Below are positions 1 to 6,662 of a stretch of DNA of 18,209 bases, in pieces. The number at the start of each line of letters is the position of its first letter. The stretch's first letter is position 1. The translations under genes and the position numbers were made by a program. Source of the stretch: an uncultured Frankiales bacterium. Lineage in GTDB: Bacteria > Actinomycetota > Actinomycetes > Mycobacteriales > SCTD01. Location of the stretch: NCBI GenBank assembly GCA_946479905.1, contig CAMLIA010000069.1, positions 1-18,209 on the forward strand, given 5' to 3'. A model generated the notes under the pieces. The model did no database searches, was not told the origin of the DNA, and worked only from the letters and a program-made list of their open reading frames with translations.

Positions 1-453
1 GCCGGCGAGGGCGTCATCTCGCAGAAGATGTTCAACCGCTTCGGCACCGCGGTCGGCCTGGACCTGCCCGACGCCGGGCTGCGCGAGGAGTGGCGGTCGC
101 GCCCCGGACCGCACTACCTGCACGGCGACGCGGAGAACCTGCCGTTCCTCGACGACCAGTTCGACCTGTGCGTGTGCGTCGAGGTGCTGGAGCACCTGCG
201 CGACCCGGAGGCCGGCCTGCGCGAGCTCGCGCGCGTCACCTCACGGCACCTGCTGCTCAGCGTCCCCCGCGAGCCGCTGTTCCGCGGCTCCAACCTCGTG
301 ACCGGTCGTTACGTGAAGGACCTCGGCAACACGCCCGGGCACCTCAACCACTGGTCGAAGTCGTCCTTCGCCCGCTTCGTGTCGCAGGTGGCCGACGTGC
401 AAGCGGTCGCCTCGCCGTACCCGTGGACGATCGTCTGGGCGACCGTCCGCTAG
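1..453 (+). CDS. Class I SAM-dependent methyltransferase, C-terminal part (5' end outside window)
   Basis: The frame is open from base 1 and stops at TAG 451-453, giving 150 residues of an incomplete protein. The first residues, AGEGVIS, look like the end of the glycine-rich SAM-binding motif I (usually GxGxG), so only the first strand appears to be missing. Next comes an acidic-loop region (GLDLPD), then GDAENLPFLDDQFDLC and VEVLEHLRDPEAGL, which match motifs II and III of the Methyltransf_11 group, and a late strand HLLLSVPREP. The substrate cannot be told; relatives of this type methylate sugars, lipids or small molecules. The gene converges on the GT2 gene at 519-1544 with a 65-bp gap, so it belongs to a separate transcript that starts upstream of the window. 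Confidence 0.85.
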   Translation, partial: AGEGVISQKMFNRFGTAVGLDLPDAGLREEWRSRPGPHYLHGDAENLPFLDDQFDLCVCVEVLEHLRDPEAGLRELARVTSRHLLLSVPREPLFRGSNLVTGRYVKDLGNTPGHLNHWSKSSFARFVSQVADVQAVASPYPWTIVWATVR

Positions 454-488
454 CTCGAACTCGGTCTCAGCAGGCGATCACCCGGCCT

Positions 489-514
489 GACCTCGGGGAG
501 GGTGGGACGAGGTC
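489..514. terminator. Inverted repeat between convergent genes, possible bidirectional terminator
   Basis: GACCTCG (489-495) and CGAGGTC (508-514) are perfect 7-bp inverted repeats around a 12-nt purine-rich loop. They lie in the 65-bp gap between the methyltransferase stop (453) and the GT2 stop (519). There is no U-tract, as is common in high-GC actinomycetes, so a terminator role is inferred from stem and location only. Confidence 0.4.
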
Positions 515-518
515 GCGG

Positions 519-1544
519 CTAGCTCGCGCGGACCGTCGCGCGCTCGGCGATCTCGACCGGGGATCCGTCGGCGGGCGAGAGCATCCCGAACCGCATCTTC
601 TTGGTGTGCTCCAGGGAGTCCTCGATGAGCGCGCGGTTGGTGCGCAGCAGGTCGCCGGTGATGCCGCCGAGCACCGACAGGAACGACGCGAGCAGGAAGA
701 CCGCGCCCAGCAGCAGGGACTGCAGGTGCGACCCGTGCGAGGACTCCGTCGCCACGATGATCCCGTAGCGCACGAAGGGGATGAGGCCGAGCACGCCGAA
801 CAGCGCCGCGAAGGCGCTGAAGATCACGTACGGCTTGTACATGATGTAGGCGCGGACGATGGCCCCGGCCGACTTCAGCACGTGCTGGTAGGTGCTCTTG
901 AACAGCCGCGACTCGCGGGTCTTGGCGTTGGTGCGGATGGGGACGCTGGTGATCGCGAGCTTCTTGTTGCCCGCCTGGATGATCGTCTCCATGCAGTAGG
1001 AGAAGCGCGTGATCGTGTTGAGGAGCATGAGCGAGTCGCGCGAGTAGGCGCGGAAGCCGCTCGCCGCGTCGGGCAGGTCGGTCCCGGCGGCCTTGTTGAC
1101 GATGTTCGAGCCGAACTTCTGCAGCCACTTCTTCGGCCCGCTGAAGTGCTCGACGAGGTGCACCTGCCGGTCGGCGATGACGATGTCGGCCTTGCCCTGC
1201 AGGATCGGCTGCACCAGGTCGGCGATGCGCTCCTGCGGGTACTGGTTGTCCCCGTCGGTGTTGACGACGATGTCGGCGCCGAGCTCCAGCGCTCGCTGCA
1301 CCCCGTCGTGGAAGGACCGGCCCAGGCCGCGGTTGCGGGCGTGCCGCACGAAGTGGGTCACGCCGAACGACTGCGCCACCTCGACGGTGCGGTCCGTGGA
1401 CCCGTCATCGATGATCAGGACGATGATCTCGTCGATGCCCGGGATCTCCTTGGGGATCGTGGAGAGCACGAGCGGCAGCGTGTCCTCCTCGTTGAGGCAC
1501 GGGACTTGGACGACGAGGCGCACGCGCGCCATCCTATCGGTCAC
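519..1544 (-). CDS. Family 2 glycosyltransferase, DPM1/polyprenyl-phosphate sugar synthase type, with two C-terminal membrane helices
   Basis: A 341-aa protein with a full GT-A domain: VVQVPCLNEEDTL (residues 11-23), IIDDGSTD (44-51), RNRGLGRSFHDG (70-81) and the metal-binding NTDGDNQY (95-102). Two hydrophobic segments follow at about 238-260 and 275-300. This is the layout of enzymes that move a sugar from a nucleotide donor to a polyprenyl phosphate at the inner membrane face. I chose GTG at 1544 because GGGGAG lies 6 nt upstream (1551-1556); the ATG at 1532, four codons in, is the alternative and has no well-placed Shine-Dalgarno sequence. The gene is divergent from the DUF2142-like gene at 1570 with only 25 bp between. 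The product could supply a lipid-linked sugar to those membrane proteins (inference). The sugar is unknown. Confidence 0.88.
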   Translation of the reverse strand: MTDRMARVRLVVQVPCLNEEDTLPLVLSTIPKEIPGIDEIIVLIIDDGSTDRTVEVAQSFGVTHFVRHARNRGLGRSFHDGVQRALELGADIVVNTDGDNQYPQERIADLVQPILQGKADIVIADRQVHLVEHFSGPKKWLQKFGSNIVNKAAGTDLPDAASGFRAYSRDSLMLLNTITRFSYCMETIIQAGNKKLAITSVPIRTNAKTRESRLFKSTYQHVLKSAGAIVRAYIMYKPYVIFSAFAALFGVLGLIPFVRYGIIVATESSHGSHLQSLLLGAVFLLASFLSVLGGITGDLLRTNRALIEDSLEHTKKMRFGMLSPADGSPVEIAERATVRAS

Positions 1545-1569
1545 GGGCCGCTCCCCTAGGCTGCGACGC

Positions 1570-3126
1570 GTGCCCGCGCCCGGTGACCCCTTCCGGTTCC
1601 GGGGGATCTTCCGTGGCGTGCCGGTGGTCGTCTGGGGGATCGTCGCCACCTTCGCGGCCCTGCTGCTGCTGCACACCGCGCTGACGCCGCTGTACCGCGC
1701 GCCCGACGAGGCCCGGCACGTCGACCAGGTGCTCGCGCTGCGTGAGGGCCGCGGGTACCCGCCGCCCGGCAAGGAGGTGCTCAGCCAGGAGGTGCTCGGC
1801 TCCTACTGGGCCGCGGGGTACGCCGCCGAGGGCCCGAACGGCATCGGCGTCCCCGACCCGCGGACCGACATCCGCACCCCGCTGCCGCTCACCCGCGCGG
1901 GTGCCCCGGACCTTGCACACGCCCCTGCGTACCAGGACGTCCCCCCGCTGCGCCGGCCGCTCGCCCAGCTGAACCAGATGACGCAGCACCCGCCGCTCTA
2001 CTACGCGGTCGGGGCCGCCCTGCTGTGGGTGATCCCGTGGGACCAGGACCTGCCGTTCCCCTGGGTGATCGGCATCCTGCGGCTGCTCTCGGTCGCCTGC
2101 ATCGTGCTGCTCCCGCTGCTGGCCTTCGCGACGGCCCGCCGGCTCGGGCTCGCGCCCCCGGCGTGCACGGCCGCCGCGGCCGTACCCCTCGCCGTCCCGC
2201 AGCTCGCGCACGTCGGGACGGCCGTCACCAACGACAGCCTGCTGATCGGGCTGATGTCGCTGCTCACCGTCGCCCTGACCTTCGTCGCGACCGGCGACCT
2301 CAGCAAGCGCACGGCGGTGTACGCCGGGCTGCTGACCGCTGCGGCCCTGTTCACCAAGGCGTTCGCGCTGGCCGCCATCCCGTGGATCCTGCTCGCCTAC
2401 GGCATCGCGCTGTGGCGCACCCGCTCGCGGCTCGCGGTCGGCGGCGCGATCGTGGCCGGGACGACCAGCCTGCTCGGCGGCTGGTGGTACGTCGTGAACG
2501 TGCTCCGGTACGGGTCGGTGCAGTCGGAGCAGACGGTGCAGCGGAACTACCACGAGGCGCCTGCCGGTTTCACGCCGTCGCTGTCGTCGTACCTCCGGCA
2601 CTTCGCGAGCTACGTGTCCCAGCGGTTCTGGGGCGAGTTCGGCTACCTCGAGATCCCGCTGCCGTCGGCGTTCACGACGTCCGCGACGGTGGCGCTGCTC
2701 GCGCTGCTGGTGCTGGGCGCGGTGTCGGTCCGGCCGCTGCTGCCGGGGCTCGCGCTGCTCGCGCCGCTCGCCGGGATCGCCGCCATCATGCTCGCCGGGA
2801 CCTACGGCCTCTACCGGAAGTACGCCATCTTCCCAGGCCTCCAGGGGCGCTACCTGTTCCCGGCGCTGGCCGCGGTCAGCGTGCTCGTGGCCGCCGGGCT
2901 GTTCCTCGTCGCCCGCAGGTTCGCGGCGCCGGTCGCCGTGCTGCTCGCGGCCGGCTGCCAGGCCTACGGGAGCGGCTACGAGCTCGACAAGTTCTGGGGT
3001 GGCAGCCTGCGGACCGTGGCGGCGTGGTCCTGGTACCCCGGGTTCCTCGTCTACCTGCTCGTCGTCGTGCTCGTCGGCGGCGCGCTCGCGTCGCTGGCGC
3101 TGGCCACCCGGGAGGCCGTGGCGTGA
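1570..3126 (+). CDS. Polytopic membrane protein, DUF2142 / GT-C-like, copy 1
   Basis: A 518-aa protein with about ten hydrophobic segments. After a first helix (about 18-36) a large outside loop carries APDEARHVD (44-52), then QMTQHPPLYYA (136-146). Near the C-terminus is LQGRYLFPAL (424-433). The P-DE--H motif, HPPLYY and QGRY(L/F)P are the marks of DUF2142 proteins, thought to be GT-C-fold enzymes that use lipid-linked sugars. That activity is a family-level inference, not visible here. The start is uncertain: GTG 1570 gives a 16-residue lead; GTG 1618 aligns better with the start of copy 2. It overlaps the next gene by 4 nt (GTGA at 3123-3126), so the two are translationally coupled. Both are clear paralogs: compare TGDLSKRTAVYAGLLTAAAL with TGDLTRRTAIAVGLLTALAL. 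Confidence 0.8.
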   Translation: MPAPGDPFRFRGIFRGVPVVVWGIVATFAALLLLHTALTPLYRAPDEARHVDQVLALREGRGYPPPGKEVLSQEVLGSYWAAGYAAEGPNGIGVPDPRTDIRTPLPLTRAGAPDLAHAPAYQDVPPLRRPLAQLNQMTQHPPLYYAVGAALLWVIPWDQDLPFPWVIGILRLLSVACIVLLPLLAFATARRLGLAPPACTAAAAVPLAVPQLAHVGTAVTNDSLLIGLMSLLTVALTFVATGDLSKRTAVYAGLLTAAALFTKAFALAAIPWILLAYGIALWRTRSRLAVGGAIVAGTTSLLGGWWYVVNVLRYGSVQSEQTVQRNYHEAPAGFTPSLSSYLRHFASYVSQRFWGEFGYLEIPLPSAFTTSATVALLALLVLGAVSVRPLLPGLALLAPLAGIAAIMLAGTYGLYRKYAIFPGLQGRYLFPALAAVSVLVAAGLFLVARRFAAPVAVLLAAGCQAYGSGYELDKFWGGSLRTVAAWSWYPGFLVYLLVVVLVGGALASLALATREAVA

Positions 3127-4667
3127 AGCGCGTCCCGGCCGTCGTGTGGGTGCTGGTGGGCCTCAACGCCGCCCTGCTCTCGGTGTACGCCCTGCTCTTC
3201 CCGCCTTACACCGGGTTCGACGAGCCGCAGCACGTCGACATGACCCTGCACGTCGCGCGCGGGGAGACCTGGCCCTGGCCCGGTCCGGGCGAGCTGCCGC
3301 TGTCGGCTCCCATCGCGCGCTCGTCGAACCCGGTCTACCGGGCTGCGAACGGTCCCGTGGTGCACCAGCCGTTCGACGACTCCTTCATCGGCGACCGGGG
3401 CGACCGGCCGACGATCGGTGCGCTCGCCACCCCGCTGCCGCCGCACACCAACTACGCCAACCAGATGGTGCAGCACCCGCCGGCCTACTACGCGCTCGCG
3501 GCGGTCGTCCTCAAGGCGTGGCCCGGGCCCATCGAGGACATGCGGTACGACCAGGTCGTCGGGCTGCTGCGGCTGCTCAGCGTGGTGCTGCTGACGCCGC
3601 TGCCGCTGCTGTTCTGGAAGGGCATCTCGCTGCTCACCGACCCGCCGGTCGCGGTGCTGGGCGCGGCGCTCAGCCTCGCGATCCCCGGGCTGACCCGCAT
3701 CGGCGCGAACGTGCAGAACGACGACCTGCTCGTGCTCGCCGTGACCGGCCTGACGGTCGCGCTGATCCGCGTCGTGACAGGCGACCTGACGCGACGGACC
3801 GCGATCGCCGTCGGGCTCCTGACGGCCCTGGCGCTGTTCACGAAGGGCTTCGCCCTCGTGCTGCCGCCGGTGCTGGTCGCGGCCTACGCCGTCCACCGGC
3901 GCGCCGGCGTCCGCCCCGGGCTCTGGGCGCTCGGCGTCGGCGGGGTGCTCGGCGGCCCGTGGTACCTGATGAACCTGATCCGCTTCGGCAAGCTGCAGGT
4001 CGAGGGGCTCGGGCCGAGGGACGACCCGCTGTTCCGTCGCGAGTCGGCGACACCGGGCCCCCACACCTGGACCGGCTACGTCGACCACGTCTCCGGCCTG
4101 CTCAACCGGCGCTTCTGGGGAGCCATCGGGGTGATGGACAAGCCGTCCCTGCCGCTGTGGCTCGGCTGGCTGCTGACGGCTGCGGTCACGGCGCTGATCG
4201 TGGTCGCGCTCGTCAGCACGAGGCCCCGCGCGCGGCTGGCCGTCCTGCTGCTGCCGGTCCCCCTCATGCTGGTGCTCGTCGTCTTCGGCAGCCAGCACTG
4301 GTGGCGCTTCAACGGCGGGCTGCCGGGCGTGCAGGGCCGCTACCTCTACCCCGGCCTGCTCGGGACGGTCGCGGTCGTGTGCGTCGGGGCGCAGCGGCTG
4401 CTCGGGTCCCGCCGGGCGCTCGCGCCGCTGATCGGGCTCGGGGTGGCGGGGCTGCTGCAGGTGTGGGCGCTCGCGATCGTGCTGCACACCTACTGGGGCC
4501 GCGACCACGACGTCGTCGCCACGGCCAGGAGCATCGGCCACTGGTCGCCCTGGCCCCCGGCCGTGACCGCCCTGCCCTTCGTGGCGGTCGCGGTGCTGGC
4601 CCCGTGCGCGCTCGTCCTGTGCCTGCGCGGCGCCTTCCGCCGCGCCCCTGCCCGCGAATCGGTTTGA
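3123..4667 (+). CDS. Polytopic membrane protein, DUF2142 / GT-C-like, copy 2
   Basis: A 514-aa paralog of the preceding gene with the same landmarks in the same order: a first helix (about 6-26), GFDEPQHVD (31-39) in the first outside loop, QMVQHPPAYYA (114-124), LFTKGFAL (238-245), LNRRFWGAIGVMDKP (327-341) and VQGRYLYPGL (403-412). GTG 3123 overlaps the upstream stop as GTGA and has GGGAGG seven nt upstream (3110-3115). The first outside loop is polar and differs most between the two copies, as expected if they act on different acceptors (inference). The stop codon at 4665-4667 lies inside the first copy of the intergenic repeat that starts at 4656. Biochemical activity is unknown; a glycosyltransferase or glycan-export role is the best guess. 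Confidence 0.8.
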   Translation: MKRVPAVVWVLVGLNAALLSVYALLFPPYTGFDEPQHVDMTLHVARGETWPWPGPGELPLSAPIARSSNPVYRAANGPVVHQPFDDSFIGDRGDRPTIGALATPLPPHTNYANQMVQHPPAYYALAAVVLKAWPGPIEDMRYDQVVGLLRLLSVVLLTPLPLLFWKGISLLTDPPVAVLGAALSLAIPGLTRIGANVQNDDLLVLAVTGLTVALIRVVTGDLTRRTAIAVGLLTALALFTKGFALVLPPVLVAAYAVHRRAGVRPGLWALGVGGVLGGPWYLMNLIRFGKLQVEGLGPRDDPLFRRESATPGPHTWTGYVDHVSGLLNRRFWGAIGVMDKPSLPLWLGWLLTAAVTALIVVALVSTRPRARLAVLLLPVPLMLVLVVFGSQHWWRFNGGLPGVQGRYLYPGLLGTVAVVCVGAQRLLGSRRALAPLIGLGVAGLLQVWALAIVLHTYWGRDHDVVATARSIGHWSPWPPAVTALPFVAVAVLAPCALVLCLRGAFRRAPARESV

Positions 4668-4762
4668 ACTGATCTCGGGGCACGGGGCAACCAACCAGTT
4701 CCGCGCCGAACCGGACCCGTGCAACCGTTTCGCGGCCGCCCGGGCGAGGAATCGGGTTGAAC

Positions 4763-4790
4763 TGGTTTCCAGCACCGGCGGGTGCAACCA
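4763..4790. terminator. Stem-loop in repeat unit 2, possible terminator
   Basis: TGGTT (4763-4767) pairs with AACCA (4786-4790), and inside it GCACC (4772-4776) pairs with GGTGC (4781-4785) around a GGCG loop. The left arm has a 4-nt bulge (4768-4771). It is downstream of both convergent genes, so it could end either transcript; no U-tract follows. Confidence 0.35.
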
Positions 4791-4820
4791 GGTGTACGGA
4801 GAAGGGCCGGACTGAAACCG

Positions 4821-4834
4821 GTTGCGCGCGCAAC
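4821..4834. terminator. Perfect 14-bp palindrome next to the lipoprotein stop codon
   Basis: GTTGCGCGCGCAAC is self-complementary over all 14 bases and ends 2 bp from the stop codon (4837-4839) of the last gene of the minus-strand operon. It overlaps a second palindrome, AACCGGTT (4816-4823). Position suits a terminator or mRNA 3'-end stabiliser for the long operon, but as a perfect palindrome it would leave almost no loop, so a protein-binding site is also possible. Confidence 0.35.
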
Positions 4835-4836
4835 GA

Positions 4837-5331
4837 TCAGCGCGGGGGCGCGGTGTCGATGAAGGGGAACGCGTCGCCACCGGGCTCGAAGCCGAGGTCG
4901 GAGTAGCGGGCCGTCGCCACGTCGGCGAACGCCTCACCGCTGCCGTCGCAGATGCCCTCGAGATCGGTCAACCCTTCAGGGTGATCCCGGGCGGTGGTGA
5001 AGACCCGCTCCCCGTGGGCGATCAACCAGCTGCGTTCGGCCGCGAAGGCATCTGGGTCCTGCGGGCCGCACAGCCGGTCCAAGCGGGTCTTGAGCGCGCG
5101 GGTGTTGAGCTCCGCGTCGCGGGCGACGAGCTGCTGCTGCCACGACTCGAGGCGCGGAGCCTTGGCGTCGGCCAGCAGGTGCCCGAGGACGGCGGCCCGG
5201 TCCTCGACGGGGCCGCCCCCGGTCCGCGCCACCAGCTTCCAGAACGCCCGCTCGTCGAGCACGTCGCCCGGGACCGCCGAGCCGGACGAGCAGCCGACGA
5301 CGAGAGCAAGCAGCAGCGTGGCCCGTCTCAC
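4837..5331 (-). CDS. Lipoprotein with a DUF4240-like domain
   Basis: A 164-aa protein starting at GTG 5331, directly after the TAG of the SGNH gene (5332-5334) with no gap, so it is the last gene of the operon and is probably read by coupling. The N-terminus has RR, a short hydrophobic run and the lipobox VVGC (Cys14), which predicts a lipid-anchored extracytoplasmic protein. The rest resembles DUF4240: ERAFWKLVA near the start and, later, DPDAFAAERSWLIAHGERVF followed by HPEGLTDL. DUF4240 proteins that I know of are mostly not secreted, and the function of the domain is not established. Its place after the acetylation pair suggests an accessory role in glycan modification or assembly at the cell surface (inference). 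The domain call rests on remembered consensus and should be tested by profile search. Confidence 0.7.
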   Translation of the reverse strand: MRRATLLLALVVGCSSGSAVPGDVLDERAFWKLVARTGGGPVEDRAAVLGHLLADAKAPRLESWQQQLVARDAELNTRALKTRLDRLCGPQDPDAFAAERSWLIAHGERVFTTARDHPEGLTDLEGICDGSGEAFADVATARYSDLGFEPGGDAFPFIDTAPPR

Positions 5332-6651
5332 CTACTGCTTCGGTGCCTTGTCGAGGGCGGCCTGCAGGTCGTCGAGGAAGCGGTTCTGCGGCACGGTGTC
5401 CCACATCGACCCGTAGCCCCCGACGCCGAACATGGTGCGCTCCACCAGCTCGATCACGACCACCTTCGACGCGACGATCTCCTGGATCATCCGCTTCTTG
5501 GCCTGCGGCTGGACCCCGGCCAGGATCCCCTTGGTCAGCTCCGGCACCCGGGTCACGTCGCGGAAGAACGGCTGGAACTTGTTGCCCGTCATCGCGCGCT
5601 GGGTGAACGAGTCACCGATCCACACCGTCCGCGGCTGGAAGAGCGGGGCGCTCGTGGACGTCGCCGTGAAGCGGGAGATCGTGTAGAGACCGGGCTTCTC
5701 CGGTCGCAGCTCCTCCGGCTTCGCGGGGGTGACCGTCACGCCGTCGCGGACGACGTACACCGCCTGGAACGGGTGCAGCTTGCCGCGGATCCCCTCGATC
5801 GTCTCGAGGTCGCCCGGCTCCTTGTAGAACTGGCCGGCGGTGATCACGGTGCCCTTGAGCAGCGCCGGGTCGAGCTTGTCCGCGACGGCGGTGGTGAACA
5901 TCGCCTCCGCGTCCTGGTTCCAGTGCGTGTCGTACGGCAGGAAGACCTGCTGGCCCTTCTGCTTCTCCAGCTGCCGCACCTTGGCCCGCATGTCGATGAA
6001 GCCGTCGACGCCCAGGGAGGCGAGGGCCCGGTAGCGCGCGGTGCGGGCCGCCTCCGCGCAGGCCCGCTGCTCGAAGCTCTTCGGCAGGTGCTCCGGGTCC
6101 GCGGTGCTCTTGTCCGGCGGCACCGTGATGACGAGCCGCCGGCCGGACGCCTTGAGCATCGCGTCGAGCCGGCGCACGCCCGCGATCACCCGTTCCAGCG
6201 GGATCTCCGGCGCGCACGCCTTGTTGAAGTCGTCGTAGAAGTAGAGCCAGCCGTCCTCCCCCGCCAGCACCTGCTGGTGGCTCGCCGACCCGTAGTAGGA
6301 GGGCGGCTCGTCGAAGACGCCGCCGATGAGCTTCTCGTTGGCGCGGATCGCGGCGTCCCGCAGCGGGAAGTGGTCGGCGGCGTACGACGTGAGCTCGTCG
6401 AAGGTCTTGAAGCCGTCGATCTCCGGCCGCGGGGCGAGCTGGCGGTTCTCGCCGGGGACCGAGTCCGACCGGGACCCGGCGGCGAACGCGGCCCAGGGGC
6501 CGAAGAGCAGGGCTGCGCCGAGGAGCGCGACGACGGCCCGGGTGGCCTTCGACTCCCGGGCCGGGTGCGGGGGCGCCAGGGTGTCCGGGCCGCCCGCGAG
6601 CGGGATGTCCCGCTCCTGGCCGGACCCCTGTCCCTCTGCTCTGTCGCTCAT
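5332..6651 (-). CDS. AlgJ/AlgX-type SGNH acetyltransferase-like protein
   Basis: A 439-aa protein with a cytoplasmic polar N-terminus (1-35), one membrane anchor (about 36-59) and a large outside domain. The catalytic features of the AlgX/AlgJ group are visible: an HFPLRDAA segment (94-101) that typically opens the fold, VPPDKST (177-183), the Asp-His pair in YDTHWN (240-245) and the nucleophile block WIGDSFTQ (344-351) with Ser348. Proteins of this type take acetyl from a partner MBOAT protein and place it on hydroxyls of an exported polysaccharide. The MBOAT gene lies 11 bp upstream. GAGGAC, which includes the end of the MBOAT stop codon, is placed 7 nt before ATG 6651 and supports this start. 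The acceptor glycan is unknown. Confidence 0.88.
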   Translation of the reverse strand: MSDRAEGQGSGQERDIPLAGGPDTLAPPHPARESKATRAVVALLGAALLFGPWAAFAAGSRSDSVPGENRQLAPRPEIDGFKTFDELTSYAADHFPLRDAAIRANEKLIGGVFDEPPSYYGSASHQQVLAGEDGWLYFYDDFNKACAPEIPLERVIAGVRRLDAMLKASGRRLVITVPPDKSTADPEHLPKSFEQRACAEAARTARYRALASLGVDGFIDMRAKVRQLEKQKGQQVFLPYDTHWNQDAEAMFTTAVADKLDPALLKGTVITAGQFYKEPGDLETIEGIRGKLHPFQAVYVVRDGVTVTPAKPEELRPEKPGLYTISRFTATSTSAPLFQPRTVWIGDSFTQRAMTGNKFQPFFRDVTRVPELTKGILAGVQPQAKKRMIQEIVASKVVVIELVERTMFGVGGYGSMWDTVPQNRFLDDLQAALDKAPKQ

Positions 6652-6662
6652 GGCAGCCGTCC

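Larger units (their letters stand above)
4656..4839. repeat. Two diverged tandem copies of a ~94-bp repeat between convergent genes
   Basis: Unit 1 runs from 4656 to 4748 and unit 2 from 4749 to about 4839. Their first 21 bases agree at 18 positions (4656-4676 against 4749-4769). Later blocks also line up at offsets of 92 to 97: GCAC (4680 / 4772), GCAACC (4687 / 4784), CCGGAC (4711 / 4807), AACCG (4723 / 4816) and CGCG (4731 / 4825). Both ends touch coding sequence: unit 1 begins before the stop of the + strand gene and unit 2 ends at the stop of the minus-strand lipoprotein gene. Motifs of the form AACCNGTT / AACNGGTT recur on both strands. I know no family for it. Confidence 0.65.

Noticed and set aside
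90..1559. Open frame of 489 codons on the + strand across the methyltransferase and GT2 genes
   Set aside because: It overlaps two recognised genes, one in another frame and one antisense, and its translation is repetitive Arg/Ala/Glu/Asp-rich sequence with no motif.
4668..4836. CRISPR array
   Set aside because: There are only two diverged units of about 94 bp with no unique spacers between identical repeats, and no cas gene is near.
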